Source of the DNA: Icerya purchasi
Taxonomy: Eukaryota; Arthropoda; Insecta; Hemiptera; Monophlebidae
Length of the DNA stretch: 64,000 bases
Direction of reading: 5' to 3'
NCBI GenBank assembly: GCA_039619475.1
Contig: CM077115.1
Span: forward strand, 553,372,826-553,436,825
Shown here: in pieces, positions 11,016 to 21,789 of the stretch
Layout of the letters: each line of letters starts with the position of its first letter
How positions within the stretch are numbered: position 1 is the stretch's first letter
The notes under the pieces: generated by a model
Told to the model about the DNA's origin: nothing
Seen by the model: only the letters and a program-made list of their open reading frames with translations
The model's database searches: none
Program-made: the position numbers and the translations under genes

Positions 11016-12200
11016 TTTTTTTTTCTAGTTTTTTTGTTGCACTTTGTCATTTTACTTTATGTTTATTATTTTTTTTATATTTTCTTCTTCCTGAAACCAT
11101 TCCTTTATTTTCCTTTTTCTTTCTCCTATTTTTTCTTTCTCTATTATTTCTTTTGGTATTTTATTCAACATCTGAGTTATAATATACTTACCCGATTGCT
11201 AATCTATGTTCTTGCTAACGGAAGTTGGTACGAAAGTTTTTCCCTCAACTCGTATTCTGTGTTTATTCTTTCCTCCAATTCAATTTTATTTTCTGCTGAT
11301 ATGTACCCCCATATGTTCAGTAATAAGTACATTCCTCTTATGCTCATTACGTCTTCTTTTTTAATTATTTCACTATCGGTTTCTCCCTTTAAGGATTTCC
11401 TATTAATTTCAAGCATTTAATTGGGAATTTATTTATTTTTCCCAAGTATAGTTTTCTCGCCATATGCCTGAATTCCATATCTGATCCTCGACTCTACTAG
11501 CGCATAATAAATTACTTTTAATGTTTCATTTGTTGCACATTTCTTTAATGTATATAAAGCTGGTAAAACTGCTCTTATTTTCTTTGCAATGTATTCCCCA
11601 TATGTGTATGTCCCATCTTAAGTGTTGGTCCATCATTACTCCCCAAAAATGTTTATACTGCGTTACTATGTCTAACTTCGAACAGTTTTCCATTTCACAT
11701 TCATTTCTTCCTCCCTAATCGAGTATTCAAATTCATTTGAGTGCATTATTATATTTGGACAATACAAATCGGAGCTGTCTTTTTTTTCCCACATTACCAT
11801 TAGTCTTTTTTACATTTAATCTTAGACTTTTATCGTGTGCCCATTTACTTATTGTTATTAGATCTTTTTGCATCCTTATTTCTGCCTCTTTAACATCTTT
11901 ATGTGACGTAACTATTGCTATATCATCCGCGTACGAGACTACCTCACTGTAATTTAATTCCCCTTATACAGAGACCATTTCTTTATATAATAAACAGTAT
12001 TGGCGCTAAATTGCTACCCTGCGGTACTCCTTCATCCATTTCCTCTTTTTCACTTTGCACATTTAAGATATTTACACTTGTTTTCATCCTCTGGGTTAAA
12101 TAACTTTGAAACCATTTTTTCAAACTATTCGTTATTCCTATTTCCTCTAATGCGTTTATGATTATTTTAAGATCAACCGTTTCAAATGCTCTAGTAAGAT
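11016..12200 (-). mobile_element. CR1/Jockey-like LINE, C-terminal half of a split element
   Basis: On the minus strand this reads, from high to low coordinate, RAFETVDLK (12190-12165), EGVPQGSNLAPI (about 12035-12000), SYADDIAIVTSH (about 11940-11900), then a thumb ending in YALVESRIRYGIQAYGEK (about 11510-11450) and an open frame at 11204-11416. PQGS and ADD blocks are intact, but stops occur in the thumb. A T run at 11016-11026 (poly-A on the coding strand) marks the 3' end. The rest of the same RT lies at 14285-15110; the two parts are separated by an inserted R1 element with an 8-bp duplication. Confidence 0.8.
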
Positions 12201-13786
12201 TTCTCTGTTTAACGCCTATCGACCTATAGCACTATTAAACTCTATTGGTAAAGTATTTGAAAAAGTAATTAACGTAAAATTACTTAACGTAATTGAAACT
12301 AAACAAATCTTAAGTAATAACCAGTTCGGGTTTGGACGCGCGCGTTCATCAGAAATGGCTGTTAGAAAACTCTATGATATTATTCAATTAGCGCAAATCA
12401 AAAATTTATTTACTGTTGTAATTACTTTTGATGTAAAAGGCGCATTTGATAATTGTAAACATTCGACAATAATCGAAATTTTAAAATCTCATAAAGTCAG
12501 TCCTGATTTAATTAAAGTAATTTACTATATTATCTAACAAACAGAACTGCGGTGATCAAAACCGAAAGTTTTACTATCGAACGCAGTATATCATGCGGAG
12601 TGTCTCAGGGTTCGGTCCTCAGACCAACACTCTGGAACGTATTATACTCATATATTCATAAATAGATGGAAATCTTTTGTTCGCGATATAACTATGATGC
12701 AGAATTTATCAGCTTTGCTGACGATTTATGCTCCGTCGTTAAACTAAAAAACGCAACGGAAGCTGACAACGTTAGAGTTATCTGTAAAACCTTGGAAAAG
12801 CTTTTTCTTCTCCATTGTGGTCTTTCAATTGAAAAGACAAAAATGATGGTTACTGGTAACAAGAAAACCACGGAGATGATTAACAAACTTAGCATACTTA
12901 ACTTGTTATATGAGAAACCTATTCCAATTGTAAAGAATTTTAAATACCTCGGAGTAATAATAGATCATTAGTTTAAATTTAATACAACATGTAAACTACA
13001 TAACAGATAAGGCGAACAAAATCGTTTATATTCTATTAAAAATTCAACCTAACTTAGGTGGTGTTAATTATAACAACAGAGTGATAATGTATAATGGTGT
13101 TAGTCGTGCGATTTTTAATTACTGCTCAAGTATTTATATGATTAAATAACTCTGTTTCTGCTATAAATAATTAAAAATTCAGATGGAATCCTTCCGGCTG
13201 ACTTGAGCATGCACCATGCTGCCTTATTAGCAGAATACAAAATGTTCCGAATATCACTTACCACTACTTCCTATAGATCGCTACAACTTTTCAACAACAA
13301 TTTTAACGTAAACTTACAATATGATAATTTTCCAAACATTAATAATTTTAATAAAAACATGAAAGTAATTATTTTAAATATTTTGGCAAGAAAGGTGAAA
13401 TAACCACAATAATGGCAGACTAACGTTCAAATTTTTATATGATATAAATGTAAGATTTAGGCTAAAGAAATTACAAGAATTAATTCTGTTATAAGTCAAG
13501 CGTTGACGGGACATGGCAGTTTCGGTACTTACTTGGAACGATTTAAAATTACACCTTCTGACACTTGTCATTTCTGTCGTCAACTTGGTGTTTCGGATAC
13601 AGTCAGTCATTTTCTATTTGAATGCCTCTTCACTAAGGAAGAACGTTTGAAATATAATTTAAATGGCTACTGTATCGATAATCGAATTATTATAAATAAT
13701 GTCAATGGCTTAAACGTGTCGAACTGTTGCGCATTCGTAAATTATTGTAATCTCGCTTTGAGGAAACGCATTACTGTATAAAATAT

Positions 13787-14190
13787 CTTATCTTATATAT
13801 TTAAAGAGCCTTGCTCTTGTCGTTGCCGTACGCTACATAGCGCGTTGGCGCAACCTATTCGTACATTTAGCTGTACCGATGTAGGTTGTGTACCAGGCAA
13901 TTGTAATATGCAACGCAGGTGTACACACACGCAAGACTACATTCGGAACTGATTGGTAATCGTTTGATTTATCGATATACAAGTGCAGTCCGTTCGGTGT
14001 GGGTCTGCTGTGTACTGACCTAGCGCGCATATGATGTTGTACGTGGTGGTTTGCCATTGCCTTCCACGTGACTATTAGCGATTATTTATTTTTATTTAAT
14101 TCTTGTAATAAGTTCGTCGTCGCTCGGGATCGAACCCGTGACCGCCATATCGGAAGTCAAGCGCTCTAGCAACTAGGCTATCGCGACGAC
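13787..14190 (-). mobile_element. tRNA-derived SINE inserted in the R1 3' UTR
   Basis: 404 bp flanked by an exact 11-bp duplication, GTATAAAATAT (13776-13786 and 14191-14201). On the minus strand it starts with a tRNA-like head holding box A-like TAGCCTAGTTGCTAGAG and box B GGTTCGATCCC, followed by a body containing GGAAGGCAATGGCAAACCAC (14063-14044), a core motif I recall from other invertebrate SINEs. A second, broken copy lies at 46396-47245. RNA polymerase III promoter boxes are well preserved. Confidence 0.85.
14113..14190 (-). promoter_or_regulatory. tRNA-like head with Pol III A and B boxes
   Basis: The 7-bp acceptor stem GTCGTCG/CGACGAC and the T-arm CGGGTTCGATCCCG pair perfectly; the anticodon arm (CTTGA versus TATGG) does not. 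It therefore acts as the SINE's internal promoter and is not a working tRNA gene. Confidence 0.75.
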
Positions 14191-14284
14191 GTATAAAATA
14201 TACCTAACGTTAAATCGATCATATATTACAAATACCGTGACTAAGCCAATAGGCATCACGGTCGTATAAAAAAAAAAAAAAAGA

Positions 14285-15110
14285 AGTAAGATCTATAAAC
14301 GTTATCAACATCTTCTTTCCTTTTTCAAAGCTATCTCTTATTTTTTCGGTGTGGATTTTCCTTTTTGAAACCCGCATTGTGTTTTATCAATTATCCTATT
14401 TTCTTGTAAGTACTTTGTTAGATTATTTGCTACGTACTTTTCTAATATTGTCGCAATCACATTGTTTACAGCAATTGGCATAGTAGAGTTTTCATATTCA
14501 TTGTGTTTTCTTTTTTCATATATTGGTCTCGTTTTCGATATTTTTAATCCATTTGGTATTTTCCCTTCTTTTAACGTCTGATTAATTAGCTTAGTCATTT
14601 CCTTCAATCTTTTATTCTTATTCCATCGATTCCGGTGGCCTTTGTTTCCTTTAATCTATCAATTATTTGCCCCACCTGTTCTACGTTTGCTTTAGGTAAG
14701 TACATGTTTACTTTTACTTCATCTTCTTCTCTTTTTTCTAATAGCACTTTATTACATTTGTGTTCTAGTTTTTTTTATGCCATTTTTGAATTCTTTACTG
14801 AATTTATCTGCAATTTCTCTTGCTTTTTGTTCCTTGCGAAAGTATTTATTTATGGTTTCATCTACTGATAGGCTCTTTTGTTTTCCTATAACCTTGTTTA
14901 TATTTAACCAAGTTTTCCTGATATCCCCCTGTGCTACTTTAAAACTTTTCCCGACAAACATGTTTTTTTGCCGTCTTATTTCCGCATTCACTTGGTTTCT
15001 GAATTTATTGTATTTTCTTCTTAACTCAATATTTTGATTATTCTTTTTTACTTTTTTGTACAATTTGTCTCTGTTTTGTATCATTTCAATTATTTTTTCG
15101 ATAGTAAAAC
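14285..15110 (-). mobile_element. CR1/Jockey-like LINE, N-terminal half of the split element
   Basis: Continues the RT at 11016-12200. The minus-strand frame at 14752-15084 carries the endonuclease-RT linker (LRRKYNKFRNQVNAEIRRQK and GDIRKTWLNINKVIGK). The frame at 14338-14607 carries the RT fingers: GLKISKTRPIYEKRK, then IDKTQCGFQKGKSTPKK. Just before the breakpoint it reads LITFIDLT, which continues directly in the other half as RAFETVD once the insertion and one duplication copy are set aside. No endonuclease was seen beyond 15110, so the element is 5'-truncated. Confidence 0.8.
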
Positions 15111-15786
15111 ATAATAAAAAAAAAAAGAAATAACTTTTATTACCTAAAATTTATAAATTGAAAATTTTTCATTTTTACACATATATATATTTAGGTATTT
15201 ACTGGATGACGAAAATAATTTTACCGTTCAAAATGATTTATTCTACAGTTAAGTCGTAACGCGAGTGTTCTATAGTTAAAGAATTCCTCAAGTTTCAAAA
15301 TTAACTTTAATTAAATATATATTGTGACATCTAAATTACCAAAAATATTGAAATACTTTGAAAATAAAATTAATTTATAAGCACAAATTTTTGACATTTG
15401 ACATATTTGCATTCGCAGAAAACTAAATCACGGACGAGCGTAAAGTCGATGACTGATCATGCACGTCTGTGAAAAAGTCACTGATCGATCGGAAATCGTT
15501 CTCTGCGAACAAACTTAATCAAATTCAAATTATCGGATCATTCTGACAGTTTGCTAATTGTCCGCGATCAATTTGAAAATTTTCGTGAACAGCAGAAACT
15601 TTTAGTCAGCCTTTAAAAATAATCCACCACAAATACCTTTTTAATACTATGCAAGCGGTGAAACGTTTCTAATCGGTTTCCGACTATTCCACCGACAAAG
15701 CTATTTATAATTTCAACGGGAAACAAATTAAATTCAATTAAAATTACTGGCTGATCAATCGCAAAATAAAAACAGTCGGCCGAATA
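15111..15786. other. Upstream region of the HMG-box ORF
   Basis: Noncoding. The part from about 15420 to 15640 is less AT-biased, with repeated GATCA/GATCG words, and may hold promoter sequence for the ORF at 15787. No TATA box or other defined element could be assigned. Confidence 0.35.
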
Positions 15787-16125
15787 ATGATCGGGGTGAT
15801 GTGCGATGCCTGTCCGATCAAAAATATGGGAAATTTAATAAGCAGTCTGGTAAACGGCAACAGCGATGATAATGAACATGGGAACGATCAGATCGAATCT
15901 TCGATCGTTCAGCGTGAGACAGTAGCCGATCAACAGAGATACAAAAATCCATTTTTTAACTTTATGAAATTCATATGGAGAGACAGGCCGTTCGGAAACG
16001 TGCCCGGCAGTCGAATGTTATCTCTGGGAGCGATTTTATGGAGAAATATGAAGGATGCCGAAAAACAACCGTACCGAGATATGGCGAGAAACATTCAACA
16101 AAGACCAGCAAATCAGCCAGAGTGA
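15787..16125 (+). CDS. HMG-box-like (MST-HMG/protamine-like) protein, 112 aa
   Basis: An uninterrupted ATG-to-stop frame with balanced codons in an AT-rich, transposon-filled area. Residues 1-50 are polar and Asn/Asp-rich. Residues 54-101 read as a degenerate HMG box: NPFFNFMKFIWRDRP opens helix 1, GSRMLSLGAILWRNMKDAEK gives the usual ...GAxxWRxMxxxEK segment, and QPYRDMA ends it with the conserved PY. This pattern resembles the MST-HMG box of insect male-germline chromatin proteins and would suit DNA binding in sperm chromatin condensation. That role is inferred. The protein is short and Cys-poor (two Cys near the N-terminus). A later ATG at codon 5 is possible. A retrocopy or a pseudogene that happens to be open cannot be excluded. 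Confidence 0.55.
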   Translation: MIGVMCDACPIKNMGNLISSLVNGNSDDNEHGNDQIESSIVQRETVADQQRYKNPFFNFMKFIWRDRPFGNVPGSRMLSLGAILWRNMKDAEKQPYRDMARNIQQRPANQPE

Positions 16126-16489
16126 TGAAATCAAATTGTGCAAAATTGAATGCAGTGTGGTATGTAAAAGTATATCTGTATATATCTAGCAGTAAATTTA
16201 TGATGTAATATTAAGGGTTCTAAAAAAAAGCACTTTTTTGAGAATTTTTTTTAAAGAGACTATTAAAGTTACTTCATTAAAGTTTTTTTTTGCATCTATA
16301 TGACATTCAAGAACATTCAGTAATTTTTTCGTCAAAAAATATTCATAAACAAACCAGTAAGAGCGAATTGACGGAGGCCATTTCAAAAAAATATGTTTTG
16401 CAGCGTCCACGATAACTAAATACAAAATCATCCGAAACACACAAATAGTTGGAAAAAAAATGATTAATTTAGAAGTAAATCTAAGTTGC

Positions 16490-16755
16490 AACGACTGTAA
16501 AGAGGAAACAGACGATTAACATTCGATTTTCGAATGCAATAAGTTTAAAAACGAAAGAGAAAAACGGAAAATAATAAAAAAACCAATAACCCTAATAATA
16601 CATAAAAAAAACTTTTTTAATCTGATCAACTTTGTCAACCATGTAATGAATAACAAAACAAAACACATCAACAACAAATAATAACAGTAACAATCAGAAA
16701 CTCTGGCTAAAAAACCGCAAGGTACAGCGGAGTAAATAAATAAATAAAAAAAAAA
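16490..16755 (+). mobile_element. R1-like LINE 3' end
   Basis: Encodes CNDCKEETDD, then HSIFECNKFKNEREKRKII and NFVNHVMNNKTKHINNK, followed by a tail of GTAAATAAATAAATAAAA. It is nearly the same as the reverse complement of 21193-21470, so both are copies of one family. A TAA replaces the Cys codon in the CX2C...H...C end. 5'-truncated; target duplication not found. Confidence 0.75.
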
Positions 16756-17025
16756 AATCAGTTTTGATTTTTAAATATTTTTTTCAATTTTTGGCAGTCA
16801 GTTGAAGTTAAAACCACGATATTTACCCTAAAAATGGCGCCATTTAGTAGCTGTAAAATCGGTTTCAAGCGAAAAAAAAAAAAAAAGAACGTTTCGACCT
16901 AGTAAAATATGTATTGTAAAACTACGTTCAACATTAATTGGATCGGTGCAGAAGTTTTTGAGATATCGTGTCCACCGACTTCAAAAATGTCGTTTCGAAA
17001 AAAAAACGCGTTTAAAATTTTAAAC

Positions 17026-17880
17026 TATGACAATTGGAAGAAAAGAAATTTTTTTTCACACTTACACTGAATCATCGGTGCCAGCACCTTTATGGTATCT
17101 GCTGCACTCACATTATCCAAGGCTTCCTGTTGCTCCATTCTTTCCATTATTCTAACCTCTTTTGTCTGAAGTGCAGCGTTTTGTTCGGCTTTTTGAATTC
17201 CCGTTTCATTGGCTGCTTGAACGTACTGATGAGCACTTGGGCCGACGCTGATTTTCATCTCTTGTTGGAAGGCTAGTAATGCAAAATTGCCTTCATTGAA
17301 AATGCATCCAGCTACATTTGCTACAATTTCTACTAGAACAGGGCTATTGGATAAAATTTTTGATCTTCCAAATAAGTTGATTTAGGCTCTCGTTATTGTT
17401 TTGGGTAAATCCACCAACACAACGCTCTAAAAGCTCGTCCTTGCTTAAATCTTCATAAATTGGCTCGATTGCTTTTGTTACATTATCCAGAAAAGGTTCA
17501 TAATCGTGCTGCAAATTTTCTACTCCGATGGTGGCCAAAGCTTTTTGATAAGCGCACTACGAGTCAGCGCCGGCCGGGCACTTATGATGCTGTGGATTTT
17601 TGTTCATTGATTTATAATGGAAAGAGGTCGTCCAAATCGCATCTTTCATTTTTTGCACTGAATCGTAATTTCTTCTGATTTCTAATCCATAATACACACC
17701 GTTAATTTATCAATTGTTTTACCGGTGAATTTTCCTTTTCCAGAGCGACTTCGGCTTTTTCTAGTTTGTCCTGCCTTTTTTCCGGTTTTTATTTCTGTCC
17801 CTACTGTTCTATTTTTTGCAAGAACAATGCGTGTCTGTAACAAAGTGACAACAGGCTACCCAGAATGTTCTAAATCACCG
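17026..17880 (-). pseudogene. Mutator-like transposase domain, fragment
   Basis: On the minus strand, from high coordinates: GKGKFTGKTIDKLTV (about 17750), MKDAIWTTSFHYKSMNKNPQ (17650-17590), CPAGADS (about 17580), an open frame at 17344-17538 with EPIYEDLSKDELLERCVGGF and TQNNNESLNQLIWKI, then GPSAHQYVQAANETGIQKAE at 17025-17258. The arrangement ...PxYxxLSxxxLLxRCxGGxTQNxNESxN... is the hallmark of the Mutator-like transposase family common in insect and hydra genomes. N-terminal regions are missing, and stops and frameshifts break it into at least four pieces. Confidence 0.75.
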
Positions 17881-18247
17881 CACTAGCTGCCCTGCCTGAT
17901 TTTAGCGAGATTTTGTACAATCTTCCCTCAACTCGAGGTTGCACGGTATACAGCACAACTACGCGCACGCCGCAGGCACATGTCACTGCCTTAACTTTCG
18001 ACCACTACCCACCCCGGTTAGGCCCTTTCAAAGAGAAGGAAGCAGCTGCTCCGGCTACCCGTCTGCCGCTCTCGGCCGGTTCAAAAGGGGTGGAGCACAC
18101 AGCTTACTATCTTAATGAGTTTTAATCCAAATGCGACCTGAGGTTTTAGGAAAATATTTCTAAGAAGTACTTTTACATGAAAAATTTTCTGAAAAACGGA
18201 TTTTTCAAAATGGTTATCTCATACCCTCCTTAATCCAAGATTACTAA

Positions 18248-18324
18248 TGGCCACTAAAGTTCTTTAACCATGGCTAGTTGGGAATGTATATAATATATGT
18301 AATTTGATTTTCAAAAAAAAAAAA
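18248..18324 (+). mobile_element. 77-bp poly-A-tailed retro-insertion
   Basis: Flanked by an exact 16-bp duplication, AATCCAAGATTACTAA (18232-18247 and 18325-18340), and ending in about 13 A. These are the marks of target-primed reverse transcription. The 64 non-A bases match no other sequence I recognise; they are probably the extreme 3' end of a LINE, a SINE or a small RNA copy. Confidence 0.75.
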
Positions 18325-18340
18325 AATCCAAGATTACTAA

Positions 18341-19644
18341 CCATCTTAAGAATAATCAGAAATTGGATTGTAAATAATTAAATAGAAAGAATTTAATTAT
18401 GTAAACAAATACTTCCAAACGATTATAAATATAAATATAAAATAAATAAATCCCTTAATAACAAACAAAAGTAAGTATTAAATAATTTATATTTAAATAA
18501 ATTAAAATAAATACCTCAATTTAAAGAAACGTTTTCAGGCATAGTCCATCATCAACTAACAAAACACAGAGTACACTCAGTTAAAATTAAGAACAAATAA
18601 AATTATTGAAAAAATCACTTTTATTATTCTGTAATAAAAATTAAATGGCATACATAAAAAGGTTACAAATAACAGCTGTAATTTGAACAGATTAGAAACT
18701 TTAAAGCGCCATAGTTAATTAATTTAAAATGAAGTAGTTCCTCGTTTTGGTCATTTAATACCAAACGTTCTTAAAAAACTTTTAGTTAACATACTAATGG
18801 AAAATATAATAGTTATACTGGAAATTAAAAGACATTAAATGAACGATATTTCAACAAAATTAATTATACAAATTGAAATACGTTAAAATACACCAATTAC
18901 GAAAATAAAGTTAATTTTTATAATAAGTAATTAAAATTATAGATTTTATTTTAAATAACAAATTGATATAATTGCAGTTTATAATTCTTTACGTCGTTTA
19001 AAAAATATTTATACTCATTTTCATCGTTTTATGATTGCTCACAAATGTTTACAGTGAATTTTTAAAAAATAATCCTTAGCTTAGAAGTGCCTATTATTGG
19101 TAATAACTAAGTACTCGTAAATTTTACGTTACTTTTTTTATTTGTTTTCTCAAATGTGTCCATTAAAAAACAGCATGCTTACTTGCTTTTTAAAAACAAA
19201 AAATAAATTTTTGACTAAACGATTAATTTGTTTTTTTAATAACATACGGAGAACCCACAAGGCAACCGCCCGTCTGTAGGTTCTCATCACATTTACAACT
19301 CTTATTTGTAATACAGTTACAATCGATCATATACAGTTAACTGCTTAACTACCAAATGTGTCACAAAACAAAGTAAAAACAAACGTAATATAATTTTCCA
19401 CTAAAAATAACAGCATAACGCATAATTCAAAATCTAAACAAAAAAAAGGCAAAAAACACAATAGCAATTCGTATAAAAACCCAATGCAAAAAAAAGAAAA
19501 AGAAAAATGTGAAATAAAAAAAAAATATATATATATATATAATTAACTGAGAAAAGATAAAGAGAAAAGAAAAAAAAATCACTTATCACATACTCCTTCC
19601 ACTTCTTTCAGTTGCAATCATTGTAGTTCCTCAACAGCCAATTT
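18341..19644. other. Unannotated AT-rich stretch
   Basis: No coding remnants. Contains A-rich runs near 19440-19580 and an (AT)n microsatellite at about 19526-19541. A short GC-richer palindrome-like patch lies at 19246-19285 (GAGAACCCACA and TAGGTTCTC). Confidence 0.4.
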
Positions 19645-20175
19645 TTTTAATTTCTATGAGAATTTTTTTTTAATTCTTTATTTTTATAATATCCGTCGGA
19701 ATTTTCCCTAACAAGTCAAACAGTACAGAGTCCTTTGTTTTATCAATATAATTATTTATACCTTTAGGTTTAATATATGTAATTTTGGACGAAGCTCTAG
19801 TTATCTTCACTATATTCCTAGTCTTAAGGTCGGGAGGATTCAGCTTATAATCATATAAAATAAATAAATAATACCTTAGTTTAGCCGGTATTTCTTCCAT
19901 TTCCTTCCACAGATTAAGATTACCCCTTCTTTGACATAAATCCTTTTTTACTATGAGTTTTAAACTTTTTTTATGAATAGCGTTTATTTTTTTATGTTCA
20001 GATTTATTTGCTCCTCCCTGTGCTTGTAAAGCGCAAGATATCCTCGATGTTATCAGAGCATTATAGTATTGTCTTGGAATTTTAGAAGGTAACAATGGCC
20101 TAAGTCTATAAATCGCCGGTAAAGATTGCCTGATCTTTTTTATTAGTTCCAAAATATGTTCTGTTTCCAAATTAC
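19645..20175 (-). mobile_element. CR1/Jockey-like LINE C-terminus with intact 166-codon frame
   Basis: The minus-strand frame 19670-20170 reads the region behind the RT palm: KIRQSLPAIYRLRPLLPSKI, then YYNALITSRISCALQAQGG (family pattern YyalieSrisYGlqvWGg), then KKSLKLIVKK. It lacks everything upstream of the thumb, so this is a 5'-truncated copy. A run of A on the coding strand (19661-19672 in complement) marks the 3' end. The frame is uninterrupted, so decay is limited. No target-site duplication was recognised. Confidence 0.75.
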
Positions 20176-21192
20176 AGTTAATAAATCTGTAGCTAAAATA
20201 CGGCGTTTGAAGTATACTTAAAATGAATTTCCATTTTTAAAAAAATTATATAATTCGTAAACAATACCAAAAAGAATATAAGTTTTAAAAAAAGGATAAA
20301 AAAAAAGGTATTTAAAAGTATATTAAGTATGAATTTTGTCGCTGTAATATTTATCCAGTGAAGTCAGTCATGCTGGCCCCACCCATACAAATTTTTAATA
20401 TAAAAATTAGTTATTCGTAATGTACTCAAAATGCACCATTATGCACCATCGATTAGAGATGCTGTGCCACAACTACAGGGAAAGTATTCCTATACTTTAC
20501 TGGAAGGAGGCAGCTTGATCGCCGCTCCGTCCAGTTGACCGATTGCGATGCTGATTAACTTAAATTATTCCTAATTTACACCATTTTGCATAACTAATTT
20601 TGAATTTTGCACCGTTATCCAAAGTCCTGAAAAACGTTCTAGAAGATAATATGCTATCCTCTTTTGCCCCACTTGACCAATTATGATGTTTAATAGCTTA
20701 AATTATTCCTTACATTTTTCACCATTCTTCTACATTATCGGTTTTTAAAGTTAAGAACGCAAAAGTTTGTGTGACAAGTACGTATCTACTTGCAATTGGT
20801 TTAATGTTTTTATTACTATAGTTTACAAAAACTTCTCATCTACCCCAATGTTGAAATGTTAAATTCATACTTAACTGTTGCAGTCCATATTCATTATCTT
20901 TGTACCGTTTGTTTTTTACTTTGTTCTTTAATTATTGAAATCTGTTCCTATTGTTGTAATAAATATTTATTGTAATTGTTAAGTATACAACAATTATAAA
21001 TTTTGATTAATACACGAGCACTTTCACTTTATTATAAGTATTTTTATCGGAATAAACTTCCGTTCATTATATTTCAAATACTGTTGTTTAAAGAAATAAT
21101 TATTTTAGCTTTAATTGCACTTGAAAAAAAAAATCCATTAAAATAGTGCTGATCTCAGTTAAAGTTTTGAAATATTTAAAAATCAAAACTGA
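20176..21192. other. Noncoding stretch with a diverged tandem duplication
   Basis: Two diverged direct repeats share the order GTTGACCGATTGCGATGCTG... CTTAAATTATTCCT... CACCATT (about 20534-20590 and 20685-20735). A short triplicated word, TGCACCAT, occurs at 20431-20450. No coding content. Confidence 0.45.
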
Positions 21193-21602
21193 TTTATTTT
21201 TATTTATTTACTCCGCTGTACCTTGCGGTTTTTTAGAGAGAGTTTCTGATTGTTACTGTTATTATTTGTTGTTGATGTGTTTTGTTTTGTTATTCATTAC
21301 ATGGTTGACAAAGCTGATCAAATTAAAAAAGTTTTTTTTACGTATTTCAGTTATTAGTTTTTTGATTATTTTCCGTTTTTCTCTTTCGTTTTTAAACTTA
21401 TTGCATTCGAAAATCGAATGAAAGCAATCGTCTGTTTCCTCTTTACAGTCTATACAGATGTCTGTTTCAGCAATTTTAAATCGTTTCATATAGACACCAT
21501 TATTTCCATGTCCGATTAAAAATTGAGTGAAGTTATAATCGGTATAAAAATGTTTCATTTGTAGTCTTTCTTCTAAGTTTGGAACTATTTCCCGTGTTAC
21601 TT
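21193..21602 (-). mobile_element. R1-like LINE 3' end, second copy
   Basis: The minus-strand frame 21262-21558 (98 codons, intact) reads FTQFLIGHGNNGVYMKRF, then CIDCKEETDDCFHSIFECNK, the CX2C...HX4C end of R1-type ORF2. Upstream, VTREIVPNLEERLQMKHF continues the family without a stop to about 21602. The 3' end is the TTTATTTATTTAC (complement) at 21193-21211. Here the zinc-binding residues are all present, unlike the copy at 16490-16755. Confidence 0.8.
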
Positions 21603-21789
21603 ATAGTGAAAACAATTATTTATGAATAATAAAATATATTTTTATCGATATTAAAAATGCGTAGTTAAAACACAGTAAAAGTATTCAGTAATCAAATCAA
21701 TCAAAAAATTTAATGTAAATTATAAAGAAAATTATATTTACACGGATAAATTGAATATAATGTATCTTTCTCAGTAGAGAAAGGGTGGC

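Larger units (their letters stand above)
12201..14284 (+). mobile_element. R1-clade LINE inserted in the CR1-like LINE
   Basis: It is flanked by AGTAAGAT at 12193-12200 and 14285-14292 and ends in an A run (about 14269-14280). The element is 5'-truncated inside RT. Blocks: RPIALLNSIGKVFEK (about 12222), NNQFGFGRARSSEMAVRKL (about 12320), TFDVKGAFDNCKHSTI (about 12426), CGVSQGSVLRPTLWN (about 12593) and FISFADDLCSVV (about 12707). DVKGAFDN and GSVLxPTLWN are hallmarks of the R1 clade. The C-terminus at 13503-13781 contains TGHGSFGTYLERF and CHFCRQ...HFLFEC. Stops and frameshifts occur at about 12662 and 12970. A SINE splits its 3' UTR at 13787-14190. Confidence 0.85.
16212..18231 (-). mobile_element. 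Mutator-like (MULE) transposon remnant
   Basis: Bounded by TTAAGGGTTC at the left and, on the other strand, TTAAGGAGGGTATGAG at the right, a possible weak inverted terminus. It contains a transposase fragment of the insect Mutator-like domain type on the minus strand (17026-17880), a GC-richer noncoding 5' part (17880-18120), and an inserted R1 3' end (16490-16755). Boundaries are tentative. Confidence 0.5.

Noticed and set aside
14113..14190. A functional tRNA gene on the minus strand
   Set aside because: Acceptor and T arms pair but the anticodon arm does not, and it continues into a SINE body with target-site duplications.
16198..16491. 97-codon minus-strand ORF as a host gene
   Set aside because: Low-complexity Leu/Ile/Phe/Lys-rich frame at the noncoding end of the Mutator-like element; no motif.
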